Source: Mallotus nudiflorus
Lineage: Eukaryota; Streptophyta; Magnoliopsida; Malpighiales; Euphorbiaceae
Reading direction: 5' to 3'
Assembly (NCBI GenBank): GCA_947683625.1
Contig: CANTUR010000644.1
Coordinates: forward strand, 671,501-735,500
Length of the DNA stretch: 64,000 nucleotides
Made by a program: the position numbers and the translations under genes. Of the stretch, positions 1 to 13,785 are shown piece by piece; position 1 is the first letter of the stretch, and each line of letters begins with the position of its first letter. The notes beneath the pieces were generated by a model. It was not told the DNA's origin. It saw nothing but the letters and a program-made list of their open reading frames with translations, and did not search any database.

Positions 1-856
<856 letters not shown>

Positions 857-2778
857 ACTATGTTGTTATTATTATTATTTTCTAATAAATATTTTTTATA
901 TAAATTTTTCATAAAAAGATAATAATTGTATGGTATATTAAAAAAAATTTAATAAAATTTTTATAGTAAAAAATAATGATAAATAAAACTATAAAAATCA
1001 TTTAATTGTATAATAAAATTATGAAACAATTCATAGTTTAATAGTTAAGCTTGAATTATATTTATATTTTATTTTTAAATTAGAGAAGAATCAATCTCTG
1101 AACCGAATTAAACAAAAAATTTTAATCTAGAGAAAAATCAATTTTCGAACCGAATTGAATTGAAAATTTTAATCTCTAAACTTTTGGAGAATTGCATTGT
1201 TTGAACTAACTAGACCATCCTTACCCTTAGGTATGATGAATCAATGAATAAAAAAATAAGGAATTTTTTCATAAATATACAAAAAAAAAATGTTTTCAAA
1301 AATATGATGGCTAATAATACCATTTCAAAAAACACTTAAGAAAGCAAAAACTTTTTCAAGAACACATTCTTCTTCTTCTTCTCCTCTTTTTTTTTTAATT
1401 TGCAAATTTTTTTTTGTTCCTCTTTTTCATTCTCTACTCTTGCATATCATTGGCATCACCTCCAAAACAAAACTAAATAGAAGAAATTTTCTCTTAAAGA
1501 ATAATCTCATTTCATCTATCTATGGCTTCCTTCACTCTCCCTCCTTCTCCTTTTGTTCCACCACCACCACTACCATTGCTTGTTAACCTAAAAGCCTTAA
1601 TGAGGTTGCTGATTTTTCTTTAATTTATTGATCCAACTTTTGTTTTTCTTGATCTTTTCCCTTGAATGCCCAACAAAGAATTTAAAGACAGAGAGTAGAG
1701 AGAGAAAGAGAAAAAAATAGAGGAGCAAAGTGAGTGACTTTGAGAGTTAAATTTTATTTTGTATTTTTTTTAAGAAAAAAAAGAGTTTTCATAGCTAAAA
1801 ACTTAAACTTTATAATTGTTTTGGACGTTGGAATTTGAGTGTTGTAATGGGTTTGCTTAGATTTTTTTGGATTGATATGAGTGTGTGTGTTTTTTTTAGT
1901 TGTTTTGACGGTTGCTTTCATGGTTATTTTGGTGGTTGTTTTGGCAACTATTTTTTTTTATGGTTTTGGTGGTTGTTTTTTTTGTTGGTTCTTTTTCAAT
2001 TTTATAAGCTTGTTTTGTAGTAATTTTCTGGTTGTTTTCATGGTTATTTTTATGGTTATTTTTTTATTTGTTTTTGGTTTTTGGTTGTGGTTGTTTTGAC
2101 GGTTATTTTTGGTTGGTTCATTTTTTGTAGTGGTTTTTTTTAGTTGTTTTGGTGATTGATTCTTTGGTTGTTTTTTGTTGTCTTGTCAGTTTTTTTGGCT
2201 GGTTCTTTTTCAAATTTATGAGCTTGTTTTGTAGTGGTTTTTTTGGTTATTTTAATGGTTGTTTTGAAAAAAACCATAAAAAAAAAAACCACTACAAAAC
2301 AACCTTATAAAACATAAAGTTGAAACAATAAAAACAAAAAAAAAACTGCCAAAACAACCACAAAAATACAGTACATATGACAAGATTAAGAAAAAAAGTA
2401 AATAAAAATAAAAAAAAGTAATTAAAAAGAAAAAAAAAAGAGAGAAAGAAAAAATACAAAATACAAAAAATACTCAAAAAGGAGAGAAGAATAAAGGAGT
2501 CTTGGGTTTTTGAAAGAAGCACGTAAAATTGAAAAAATAAATAAAAAATAAGGGAAAAAGAAAGGAGAATTGCGAACTTAGGCCATCTATTACCAAAACT
2601 TCAAAATGTAGCAAATTTTACTTAAAAATGCATCTATTACAATAAATTTGCTTCAACTCATTACTTCATTTTCAACTCTAAAAAAATATTCTCCACATAT
2701 TTCTATTAAATACCAATATTATATTATTTATATATTTTACATATTACACCCATATTTTATTCAATACTTACCATATAT
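857..2778. other. Intergenic DNA, AT-rich, no gene seen
   Basis: This stretch holds AT-rich DNA, pyrimidine-rich runs near 1365-1440 and 1500-1560, and a block of GGTTGTTTT-rich repeats at about 1830-2350 listed separately. No coding region with a recognisable domain or biased codon use is visible. The part from 2580 to 2778 looks like degenerate transposon DNA but I cannot assign a family. Confidence 0.5.
1830..2350. repeat. GGTTGTTTT-rich tandem and inverted repeat block
   Basis: A motif containing TCTTTTTCAA, then TTATAAGCTTG or a variant, then TTTTGTAGTGG occurs at about 1985-2025 and again at 2200-2245. It recurs in inverted form at about 2281-2345 (CCACTACAAAACAACC then TTATAAAAC). The second and third copies form a fold-back with a loop of roughly 35 bases. 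Between them are many short GGTTGTTTT/GGTTATTTT units. No transposon ends could be defined. Confidence 0.6.
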
Positions 2779-3354
2779 TGTCACGACTCGAATCGAAAGG
2801 TACGTGATCGGCACTAGAGAATGGAAATACATAAAGTAACCAAAAACCCATAGTAAGCCTTAAATTTTTTTTTTTTACGAAATAAAAACAATATTCTTAA
2901 CAATAAAACCATAACAAGTACACAATACTAAATACATAAAACAAATATTCTCCAAATACAATAACATCACAAGTCAGATAAAATCAGAATATAAATAATA
3001 CAAATTCTTTAATTAACTACTCTAGAATTCAATTATATAATACATATTTTAATTCAACATACATAGTGCAACCGGTAAAGAATAAACCCAGTGCAGATGG
3101 GGAACATTAGAAAGTTGACTATAAGGTCCTGAAAAAATATAAGTTGAGGGGAATCAAATCTCACTTAGTGAATCAATTTTTATAAAATGCATGCTAGTTT
3201 TAAAACCATTTGTTAAAACCCTTTTTAAAATAAATTAGAATAAAGTAATTATAATTATTAAAATCATTTACTTTTCTCGATAATATTTATATAAAATCTC
3301 TTTATAACCCTTAAATCAATTTAATATGAAATCTCCGTATGAAAATATTGTAAT

Positions 3355-3574
3355 TAAAGAATACAATTCAGAAAAAAAGAAAGAAAATTCAAGGGAAATG
3401 TTTTTCCATGATATTCAAAGAAGGGTTACACCCCCTTATATATACATACAGGAATCTTAATTACAACCTAATTAGGAATAGAATAACATCCTAAATAGAA
3501 TAGAACTTCATTCCTAAGTGTATATAAATATTTACTTCCTAATATATACAATAAAAATATTTACTTCCTCAACA
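3355..3574 (-). repeat. Copia 3' LTR
   Basis: 220-bp copy ending CCTCAACA on the plus strand, next to the polypurine tract. Its first two bases on the plus strand are TA where the other LTR has TG, so one terminal base is mutated. Confidence 0.9.
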
Positions 3575-3590
3575 CTCCCCCTCAAGTTGG
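3575..3590 (-). other. Copia polypurine tract
   Basis: The minus strand reads CCAACTTGAGGGGGAG directly before the 3' LTR, the usual plus-strand primer of plant Copia elements. Confidence 0.85.
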
Positions 3591-6500
3591 TGAATGTATG
3601 TCAATCATTCTCAACTTGTCAAGTGAGTTGTAGAATGCTTTTCTGGATACAGCCTTTATGAGGATGTCAGCTAGTTGAGTCTGAGATGAAACATATGGAA
3701 GATCAATTGTCCCTTGGTTCAAATGATCTTTTATGAAATGTCTGTCACCCTCTACATGGTTAGTTTGATCATGTTGAACTGGATTATTTGCAATTGCTAT
3801 GGCTGCCTTATTATCACAATGTAACAATATAGGCTTTGGATGTTTTAAATCTAGATCCTGAACAATTTGGCTTACCCAGAGTAACTTACATACTCCATGT
3901 GCCATTCCTCTAAACTCAGCTTCAACACTTGACCTTGCTACAACTTTCTATTTCTTGCTTCTTCAAGTGACTAAATTATTTCCAATAAATGTGAAGTATC
4001 CGGATGTTGATTTTCGATCAGTCCGATCTCCAGTCCAATCAGCATCAGTATAGCCAGTAATTTCATAATCCTTATTTCTCCTAAAGAATAACCCTTTACC
4101 TAGAGAAGACTTTAGATATCTTAATACTCGGTATATTTCATTCATATGTTCTTTACTAGGAGAATGCATGAACTGACTTACAACACTTACTGCATAAGCA
4201 ATGTCTGGTCGAGTATGAGATAGGTAAATCAACCTTCCCACTAACCTTTGGTAATGATCTCTATCAGTTGGAACTTGATCTTCTAGGACTGAAAGTCCAT
4301 GGTTGACTTTAATGGGAGTCTCGGCTGGCTTACAATCAAGCATCCATGTCTCTGTTAATATATCCATTATGTACTTTCGTTGGGAAAGAGAAATTCCTTG
4401 AGCTGATCTTGCAACTTCAATTCCTAAAAAATACTTCAAGTTACCCAAATCCTTAAGTTCAAACCTGGATGCTAACTGTCTTTGTAAGATTGCTATCTCA
4501 CTCGGATCATTTCCAGTGACCACCATATCATCAACATATACAATTAGTGCGGTGACTTTTCCTAACTTCTGTTTGATGAATAGTGTGTGATCAATATCAC
4601 TTTGCTTATATCCGAGCTTCTTTATGAAGGTTGAGAGTGGTCCAAACCATGCTCGAGGTGATTGCTTGAGTCCATACAATGCTCTCTTTAATTTGCATAC
4701 TCGGTCAGTACGTTTAGTTCCAGGTGGTGGATCCATATATCTTTCTTCATCTATGGTTCCATTCAAAAATGCATTCTTTACATCAAATTGTCGGAGCGGC
4801 CAGTCCAAGTTGGTAGATAAGGAAATAAGAATTCAGATGGTGTTCATTTTTGCTACTGGGGCAAATGTATCTTCATAGTCGATTTTATACTTCTGAATGT
4901 ACCCCTTTGCTACCAACTGAGCTTTATATCGATTTATGCTTCCATCTGGATTGAGTTTGACAATGAATATCCATCTGTACCCTACCGTTTTCTTTCCTTC
5001 TAGAAGAGGAACGAGATCCCACGTCCGGTTCTTCTATAATGCCTCTATTTCATCATTTATAGCTTCCTTCTAAGGCTTCCTGCACATTACTCGGAATAAA
5101 TACAATAGATAATTGATTTACAGTAAGTGCATGTGAGTTAGACAAATGGTTGGTTGATATGAAGTTGTTGATAGGGTATTTAGCTTTGGTATAAAGGTCT
5201 GGATCATATTATTTTTTCGGAACCCCTCTATTAATTCTAAAAGGATAACGAGGCTCAGTATTTGGAATTAAAGGAGACACGTTTACCTTATTATGCACCG
5301 TATCCGGAGTTTTTTCAACTTCTAGTGTGGGTTGGAAAAATGTACTATCTTGATTACTCGAATTTTCTTTGATGATCTGTCCGGGTGAGATGCTCGTACT
5401 CAGAACATCAGATGTTTGTTTGGGTGAGATGCTCGTACTTAGAACACCAGATGTCTGTCCGGGTGAGATGCTCGGAATACTCGAAACATTTGGGAGACTC
5501 TGATTCGGAACACTCAGAATGTTATCTTCAAGCTCAAAAAGGTTTAGATTTTTCTCCCCTTAAAGAGAGCACTCAGAGTGGGAGAAGAAAGGACTATTTT
5601 TATGAAACCGAACATCCTTAGTGACATACATCTTCTTTGTATTTGGATTATAACATCGATATCCCTTTTGTAAATCCGTATAGCCAACAAAGATACACCG
5701 GATAGCTCGAGTGTCTAATGAACATATGCCGAGCATCCAAAAACTCAGGGTTCCAGATTATTGAAGGGTAGAGATATGACAAGTTCCTGAAGTTTCTGAA
5801 GAGGGGACTTAAAATCGAGTACTCATGATGGTGTCTAGTTTATGAGGTACATAGTGGATTGAACAGCTTCTCCCCAGTATTCTTGAGGAACATTCATGTC
5901 AAATAGTGATGCTCGAAAAACTTCCAATAACTGCCAGTTCTTCCGTTCGGCTATACCATTCTATTGAGGAGTGCCGACATAAGATGTTTAGTGGTGAATG
6001 CCCTTCTTGAGGCATAAATCATTGAGAATTGAGTTAACATACTCCCCACCATTGTCAAACTGCAAGACTCAGATTTTACTCTGGCATTATGTAGCCACCA
6101 TGTTGTACAGATCCTGAAACTTGGAACACACATCTCCTTTATTAGAAAGTAGAGATATCCAGGTTATTCGGGTACATTCATTAATAAATGTTACAAAATA
6201 TCGAGCACCAAATAGAGTAGGAATCTGAGCAGGTCCCCATACATTAGAATGAATGGTCATAAATGGAATTGAATTTTTATTATAACTCAATACATAAGAA
6301 ATTCGGTGGCCTTTTGCTAATTCACAAACATCACACTTGAATTCCTAGTCTGTGGTATGCAAAAATAAATTTGATTTTATTTGTCTAAGATAATGAAAAG
6401 AGAGAAGACCAAGACGACGATGCCATAAGATTACATGATCTTTACTTGAACAACTTCTATCAACCCTATTAACTTGACTTGATTTTTTACTTGAATCATC

Positions 6501-7800
6501 ATGCAACTCAAGATAGTACAACTTTCCACGTTTAACACCAGAGCCAAGAATTTGGCGTGTTGCAATGTCCTAAAATACACAATAATTAGGCTAAAATTTA
6601 ACAGTGCAATTCAAGGTTTCAGTGATTTGGCCAACAGATAGTAGATTACAAGAAAGAGATGGAACAATAAGAACAGTATCTAAATTAAGAGATTCAGAGT
6701 TAGATACTGATCCCTCATGAGTGACAAGTGTTATGCCTCCATTAGCAGTTAGAATATTTTTTTGGGTTGATGGACAAATAGATGTAAGATGGTGAGTGGA
6801 ATTTGTCATATGATCAGTAGCACCTGTATCAATAATCCATGTATTATTTTGAGTAAGATTTATCATACCTGAAGTTGTACCAAGATCACCATTTGGTTTA
6901 GTAGAAGTAGCAATTGCAGCCTTGCTGAGCTTCTTACGAGGCTTTCTATTGAAATCCCATCATTCCGGATATCCCACAATTTCATAACATCGTTCCTTGG
7001 AGTGTCCAACTTTGCCATAATGAGTACAGGTGTATATGATGGACTTACTCAAAATTTTTCCTTTGAACTGGGGATGAGTTTGAGCTGCTACAAGTACAGA
7101 ATGGTCCCAACAGTATCTTTGGCTCTTCCATCGTATGTCGCTAGTTGTGATCTTGCCGGACATATGCATAACTAGACTCGAGATTAAGAGGTGGATCCTT
7201 CTGAAGTATTTCACTCCGAGCATTATTAAATTTCGAATCAAGCCCGACTAGGAAAATATGTGTTCGAAGCCGGGTAATATGCTTATGGAGTGATACTACT
7301 CCATTAACATCCTCCCCTTATGCACACGTCTGGGCATCGATTTCTTGAAATATTCCAATCAGTTCATTATAGTATGTAGGTAATGGCTTACCATTCTGAC
7401 GTGTAGTGAATGATTTTCAATTCAATTCAAATAACTGAGTTTCGTCAAATCCATCATAGAAGGTTTTTGAGACAGCATCCCATATCTCCTTTACTATTGG
7501 AAGACAGATGAATCTTTACATCAATGTTGGACTCATGGAGTCAATCAACCAACTTTTTACTCGGTTATTATCAAGGAGCCAAGTTTCCAACACTTTATCT
7601 CCTGCTGGTGGCTTTGGCGTAGTGCCATTAAGAAAGCCAGATTTATTTCTGGCTCTAATTTGCATCTCTATGATCTGTGACCATAGAGTATAGTTTATAT
7701 CATCAAGAATAATTCCTGTGGGAAAAGAAGAATTATCTTAAAGGGTTTGAATAAAATTGGGTATTCCATGGGATATAATGGAAGTGTTTTCGGTGGTCAT
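3582..7800 (-). pseudogene. Copia gag-pol polyprotein, inactivated
   Basis: Reading the minus strand from an ATG at 7798-7800, the order is as follows. Gag has the conserved segment around DNNRVKSWLIDSM and a damaged CCHC knuckle (CTHYGKVGHSKERC, second Cys now Tyr) near 7000. Protease follows with WIIDTGATDHM near 6830. Integrase carries FMTIHSNVWGP...YFVTFINE near 6200. RT has QFDVKNAFLNG, YGLKQSPRAW and YVDDM (about 4540-4790), and RNase H has HCDNKAAI and DRHFIKDHL (about 3730-3820). Stops and frame breaks split it into at least five open pieces; for example, a stop replaces Gln just before KVVARSSVEAEF near 3940. The family cleaves its polyprotein, copies its RNA and integrates; this copy cannot do so by itself. 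Confidence 0.92.
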
Positions 7801-7886
7801 GATTTTGAAGTTTAAAAGAATTCAAAGAAAGAAAGGAAAAAATACGATTTCAAGAATTCAATAAAAAATTCGATTTCAATGGATAA

Positions 7887-7898
7887 GCTCTAATACCA
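7887..7898 (-). other. Copia primer-binding site
   Basis: The minus strand reads TGGTATTAGAGC directly after the 5' LTR. It differs by one base from TGGTATCAGAGC, the complement of the initiator Met tRNA 3' end. Confidence 0.85.
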
Positions 7899-8118
7899 TG
7901 AAGAATAAAATTCAGAGAAAAAGAAAGAAAATTCAAGGGAAATATTTTTCCATGATATTCAAATAAGGGTTACGTCCCCTTATATATACATATAAGCATC
8001 CTAATCACAACCTAATTAGGAATAAAATAACATCCTAAATAGAATATAACTTTATTCCTAATTGTATATAAATATTTACTTCCTAATATGTACAATAAAA
8101 ATATTTACTTCCTCAACA
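7899..8118 (-). repeat. Copia 5' LTR
   Basis: 220 bp, with plus-strand ends TGAAGAATAA and CCTCAACA, abutting the primer-binding site and followed by the target duplication ATAAT. Confidence 0.9.
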
Positions 8119-8363
8119 ATAATAACCCTAATATTTTTTTTTAAAACTATATTTTTATATATAAATATTGAGAATTTTTAATATTATTATTTTTACATCA
8201 TTTTTATTTTATGCACTTACCTTATTATTTAATTGTCCAAATATTTATTTACAACATTATTTTACTAGAGTTAATATGTAATACCCTATATTTTATTTTA
8301 ATAAAAGTAATTTCTGAATTTGTATTATTTTATTATTTAAAATGACATTGTTTGTTTTTATCA

Positions 8364-8365
<2 letters not shown>

Positions 8366-8415
<50 letters not shown>

Positions 8416-8460
8416 AGTACATTATTTTTATGGATATTTTATGTGTGTATTAAATTATTA

Positions 8461-8491
<31 letters not shown>

Positions 8492-8572
8492 GGTATATGT
8501 ACTATGTGCATGTGTGTGTGGTGGAGAATTAATGTGTAATATTATAATATAATTTTTTTTATATAAAGTAAG

Positions 8573-8618
<46 letters not shown>

Positions 8619-8649
8619 CCATATACATATATATATATATATATATATA
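8366..8649. repeat. Cluster of (ATT)n, (GT)n and (TA)n microsatellites
   Basis: An ATT run at about 8366-8414, a GT/TA run at 8461-8491, a second ATT run at about 8575-8614 and a TA run at about 8619-8649, all within the first 400 bp of the solo LTR. Confidence 0.95.
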
Positions 8650-9931
8650 CATAAGTTAGTCAAAAGAAGACACGGGTCAACATTTTTTTTCTCTTTCCCC
8701 TACATTTCTTTTCTTTCCCTCTCTCCCCTGCCATTTTCTTCTTCTTCCTTGTCTCTGTTTCTGCTTCTGTTCACGTAACCAACTAGACCACGCTTCTCTT
8801 CACGCGACCAACTAGACCAAGCCAGACCACCACACCTCACCACCAGACGACCACCAGCACCTCCCTCTTCATCTGGACGTTGGCAGCTGCTGGAGGAAGC
8901 CATATGGAGCTATTGAAGTCACACACAGCAGCAGCAACCACAGTTTTCTTTCTACCATTGACTCTATTTTTTGTGAGTTTGTGGGTTAAGGGTAGTAGTT
9001 TTCTGGTTGATTTCTGATTGATTTCAGTAATTTTTGGTTGATTTTAGTTAGTTGTCAGGTTGATTTTTAGTTGTTTAGGGCTGTTGTTAGTTGATTTAGT
9101 TGATTTTGTGTTGATTTAATTTTTTTATTTTTATTATATTTACAAATTACCCAAAAAAATTTTTTATTATGTGGTTAATTTTTTTAGTTGATCTATACTT
9201 ATATTAGTGGATTTAAATTAATTGGGGTAAATTTTGGTTAAGAGTATATCAAAATTAATTTAGATTAATTAAATTGATTTTTTATGGAATTTTTGTATAT
9301 TTATTTAGGTATTTTAAGTTTTATGTGTATTTTGTTAATATGGTTAATTAATTATTTTGGTTAAATAATTGAGTTAATTAGTGTTAGTATATTATGTTAG
9401 TAATTTTAGTAGTTATAAAATAATTTTTTGTAATTTATCTAATTTTTTTTAGAAAATCATTATATTATGTAAATTTTGAGATAATAGGTAAATGGTGTGT
9501 TTTGTTGATATTATAATTTAATACTATGTTTTAATTATTTTTGAGACAACATGTGGTATTAAAATAATTTTTATAAATTATTTATTATTTTTAGTTAATT
9601 AATACTAACTATTTTTGAAAATTTATTCAAAATTAAATTATTTATTGTTTTGTGGGTTGAATGAGTTTTTAATTAATATTATAATATATTTAAACTAGTT
9701 GGGCAATTATAGTTTGAATTTGACTATTTTATGTTGAATATTTGGAAAGTTGGATTGTTATTAATATTATATTATTATTTGAAATTTTATTAAATTATGG
9801 TGGAAAATAATTTTATTTAGTGTTTTAAAAATTAAATAAATTATATTATGATTTATTATTATTATTTTATTATTTTTTAGTGATCTACTAAATTAATATT
9901 TAGTATTTGCTATTTGTATATTTTTGATGAA

Positions 9932-10090
9932 CCTCGGTTGGGAATTGTGTAGTTTAGGGTCCCAACCCAATGTGTTATGCCACTGTGAATTTTGAAATGT
10001 GTTTATTTGCATGGTTGACTCTACTTGGGTAAAGGAATGTCCGTTTTACAAAGAAAACTCTATCGAATTTTTGGTAAATTTCTCGTAAAA
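9932..10090 (+). other. Two conserved hairpins in the Gypsy LTR
   Basis: Hairpin A (9932-9967) pairs GGTTGGGA with TCCCAACC. Hairpin B (10043-10090) has outer arms GTTTTAC and GTAAAAC and an inner partly paired stem. The same pair of structures, at the same spacing, occurs at 12892-12934 and 13005-13051, at 36913-36950 and 37036-37084, at 59433-59475 and 59550-59596, and in reverse at 15300-15346 and 15421-15463. Confidence 0.7.
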
Positions 10091-11485
10091 CGTGACACCG
10101 GGTCAATCCTAAAATTTTTATTCTGAGTTCGAATCGAGTCTTCCTTAGAAGCTCTAGAAGTTAGATTTCTATTTTCTGATTGTCATTTCCTTTTTCTGTT
10201 TTTTAGCTGCCCCTCCAGTCGCATCTACCAGTTGAGGTCAGACACGACGTGCCAAAGGAGTACCTTTATCTTGTAAGTTAATATTTGATTTGAGTGTCGA
10301 GTATTTTAATTTAAATTATATTAAATTCTTATGAATTTAATTTTATGAGATTCTAGCCAGCATTATTCATAGGATTCTGCATAATTTAATTTATAGTTGA
10401 TTTATTTTATTTTATTTTATTTTATTTTATTTTTATTTATTGTAATTTTCATTGTTTTATTTATTTTCTTTTATTTTCAAATAAACCGCAGTAAAACGGG
10501 CTACCTGATGGGTTTCATCAGGACCGTGTGCGCACCGTTAAAAATATGTGATTATTTAATTATATTACTGGGGCTGAAGGTCTGGTGATGCTTTGCTCTC
10601 GGACACCGCCAGTAGTATAATATTTGTTTATTTACTAAATCACTAGGGCTGATAGTCTGGTGATGCCTTGCTCTCAGTGATATTGGATTAAGAGATATGA
10701 CTGCAGTTATGTATCCTGGTGATACCTTGCTCTCAGGATTCGGCAATCTTGGATATAAGTGAGTCACATGACTATTAAAAATTTATAAATCGGGTTCTAC
10801 TAAAATTTTTATATTGAAATGATTTTAAAAGATATTTAAATATTTATTTCTTCTCTTTTCTAAAAAAATGGATTTATTATATGTATACCAAATGGTTGAA
10901 ATAAAATTATATTATATTTCCATAAAATTTATTTTAATGAGATTTTCAAATCGCATTCATTTTTTTATTAACTTACTCAGTGAGGTCTGACTCCCCTCAA
11001 CTTTTTTTTTCTTTCAAGAGTTTGGGAGTTTACTATTAGGCCTACTTATCTTCGCCGTGTAGTTTCATCACCGGCTATTCTACGTAGGTCTATTTAGTTG
11101 TGTTGTATTTACTTTTGTATACCGCAGTAGAGAAAATTGTATAACTGCATACTTTATTTGGAAATTCATGTACTTATAATTTTATGTACTGAGATACTAT
11201 TTGTATGACTGTTATTTATTTATTTTATTCTATACACTGATATTATGGTTTAAATTATATTGAGAAAAATCAGTTTGATAATGTGTATTGTTATTTTATT
11301 ATTTATTATAAAGTTTCAAAGTTAAATATTCTGCGATTTTTCTTTTAAGGCTTACTACGGGTTTTGGTAGTTTTATACTTTCCCATTCCCTAGTGCCGAT
11401 CACGTGCCTCTGGGTTCGGGTCGTGACATAATATTATTATTATTTATAGTATTATTTTAACTAATGCTAATATTAAAATTATTGT

Positions 11486-11486
<1 letters not shown>

Positions 11487-11534
<48 letters not shown>
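11487..11534. repeat. (TA)n microsatellite
   Basis: An almost pure TA run at the start of the second plus-strand LTR. Confidence 0.95.
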
Positions 11535-11536
<2 letters not shown>

Positions 11537-13514
11537 CCTTCCACTACTTGAACTACCTAATATATTAGTTTTTAGACCAAAGAGTTGGTAAAAAACATCC
11601 ATACGGGTAAACAAAATTTTTTTCCCCTTCCTTACTATTTTCCTTCTCTTCTTTCTCTGTTTTTCTCTCTTTTTTCCGCTGCAACAGACCCATCCACACT
11701 ACTATCTTCCTCACCATCAGTTGTTTCTCCACCTTATTGTCCCTGTACAACAGCTTCTCTTCCTCCTTCCTTGCGCCACCAGCAGCGTGCAGTGTAACAG
11801 CAAGAAGCAGTAGCGACAGAAGCAACAATAGGTCTGGCAGCGTGAGGCAACATCAGTTCAGTAGCTCTAGTTCCTCCAGTAGCTCTTTTTTGCATCTAAA
11901 TTTCTATTGCAAGTGAGTTTTAGGTTAGTTAGTTAGAATTGTTGTAGTTGATTTCTAGTTGATTTCAGTTAGTTTCTGGTTGATTTCAGTTAGTTTCTAG
12001 TTGATTGTAGTTAGTTGTCAGGTTGATTTTTAGTTGTTTAGGGTTGTTGTTAGTTGATTTTGTGTTGATTTAATATTTTTGTTGATTTTTATTATATTTA
12101 CTAATTACCCAAAATTTTATTTTTATTATGTGGTTAATTTTTGTGTTGATCTATACTTATATTAGTGGATCTAAATTAATTGGGGTTAATTTTGGTTAAG
12201 AGTATATCAAAATTAATTTAGATTAATTAAATTGATTTTTATGGAATTTTTGTATATTTATTTAGGCATTTAAGTTTTATGTATATTTTGTTAATGTGAT
12301 TAATTAATTATTTATGGTTGAATATTTGAGTTAATTACTGTTAGTATATTATGTTAGTAATTTTAGTAGTGATAAAATAATTTTTGATAATTTATTTAAG
12401 AAATTATTATTATTATGTACATTTTGAAATAATAGGTAAATGGTGTGTTTTGTTGATATTATAATTAAATACTATGTTTTAGTTAATTTTGAGATAAAAT
12501 GTGGTATTAAAATAATTTTTATAAGTTATTTATTATTTTTAGTTAATTAATACTAACTATTTTTGAAAATTTATTCAAAATTAAATTATTTTTTGTTTTG
12601 GGTTTAAAATTATTCAAAATTAAAGGAGTTTTTAATTCATATTATAGTATATTTAAACTATTTGGGCAATTATAGTTTGAATTTGACTATATTATGTTGA
12701 ATATTTGGAAAGTTGAGTTTTTATTAATATTATATTATTAATTGAAATTTTATTAAATTATGGTGGAAAATAATTTTATTGAGTGTTTTAAAAATTTAAT
12801 AAATTATATTATGATTTATTATTAATTTTTATAGTTTTTGGTGATTTACTATATTAATATTTAATATTTGCTTAATTGTATTTTTGGTGAACCTCGGTTG
12901 GGAATTGTGTAGTTTGAAGTCTCAATCCGAGGTATTGTGCTATTGTGAAATTTTGAAGTGTGTTTATTTCCAAGATTGACTTTACTTTCGTAGAGGGATG
13001 TTCATTTTACAGAGAAAATTCTATCGAATTTTTGATAGATTTCTCGTAAAACGTGACACCGGGTCAATCCTAAAATTGTTATTCTGAGTTCGAATCGAGT
13101 CTTCCTTAGAAACTCTAGAAGTTAGATTTCTATTTTCTGATTGTCATTTTCCTTTTCTATCTTTTAGCCACCCCCTTCAGTCGAGTCTTCCAATCGAGGT
13201 CGGACACGATGTGCTAGAGGAGCAACTTTATCCTGTAAGTTAATATTTGATTTGAATGTCGAGTCTTTTAATTTAAATTATATTAAATTCTTATAAATTT
13301 AATTTTATAAGATTTTAGTCGGCATTCTTCATAGGATTTTGCATGATTTAATTTATAGTTGATTTATTTTATATTTTTATTCATTGTAATTTTCATTGTT
13401 TTAATTATTTTCTTTTATTTTTTAAATAAACCACGGTAGAACGGGCTACCTGATGGGTTTCATTAGGACCGTGTACGTACTAGTAAAATATGTGATTATT
13501 TAATTATATTACTG

Positions 13515-13785
13515 GGGCTGATGGTCTAGTGATACTTTGCTCTCGGACATCGCCAATAGTATAATATTTGTTTATTTAATAAACACTGGAGCCGAAGGTC
13601 TGGTGATGTTTTGCTCTCGGACACCGTCAGTATAATTTTGATTAATATTTATTAAATCACTAGGCCGATGGTCTAGTGATGCTTTGCTCTCAGACACCAC
13701 CAATGATATTGGATTAAGTGATATGACTGCAGCTGTGTATCCTGGTGATGCCTTGCTCTCGGGATCCGGTAGTCTTGGATATAAG
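13515..13785 (+). repeat. Four hairpin-type repeats in the LTR body
   Basis: Four units share the core GGTGATGCTTTGCTCTC or close variants, most flanked by short self-complementary arms such as ATTACTGG. The relative at 10568-10745 has three, 60020-60180 has three, 37770-37865 has two diverged units, and 14520-14720 has about four in reverse. Confidence 0.7.

Larger units (their letters stand above)
3355..8118 (-). mobile_element. Ty1/Copia LTR retrotransposon, complete but decayed
   Basis: A 4764-bp element with LTRs at 3355-3574 and 7899-8118, each 220 bp and differing at roughly 17 positions by eye. On the minus strand it runs 5' LTR, initiator-Met-type primer site, gag, protease, integrase, RT, RNase H, polypurine tract, 3' LTR, which is the Copia domain order. 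The flanks GTAAT and ATAAT form a target duplication with one mismatch. It sits inside the older minus-strand Gypsy LTR. Several stops interrupt the polyprotein, so it is non-autonomous. Confidence 0.93.
8277..11428 (+). mobile_element. Solo Gypsy LTR with perfect target duplication
   Basis: 3152 bp from TGTAATACCC to TCGTGACA, flanked by TAATA on both sides (8272-8276 and 11429-11433). It ends like the 5' LTR of the element at 58008-60853 (GGTCGTGACA), but no primer site or internal region follows. It is therefore a solo LTR, presumably left by LTR-LTR recombination. It carries (ATT)n and (TA)n microsatellites near its start, hairpins at 9932-9967 and 10043-10090, and repeated loop cores at 10568-10745. 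It is inserted in the minus-strand LTR at 2779-16835. Confidence 0.92.

Noticed and set aside
4624..5621. Plus-strand open frames at 4624-4878 and 5385-5621
   Set aside because: They are antisense to Copia RT and integrase regions, whose minus-strand translation shows real domain motifs.
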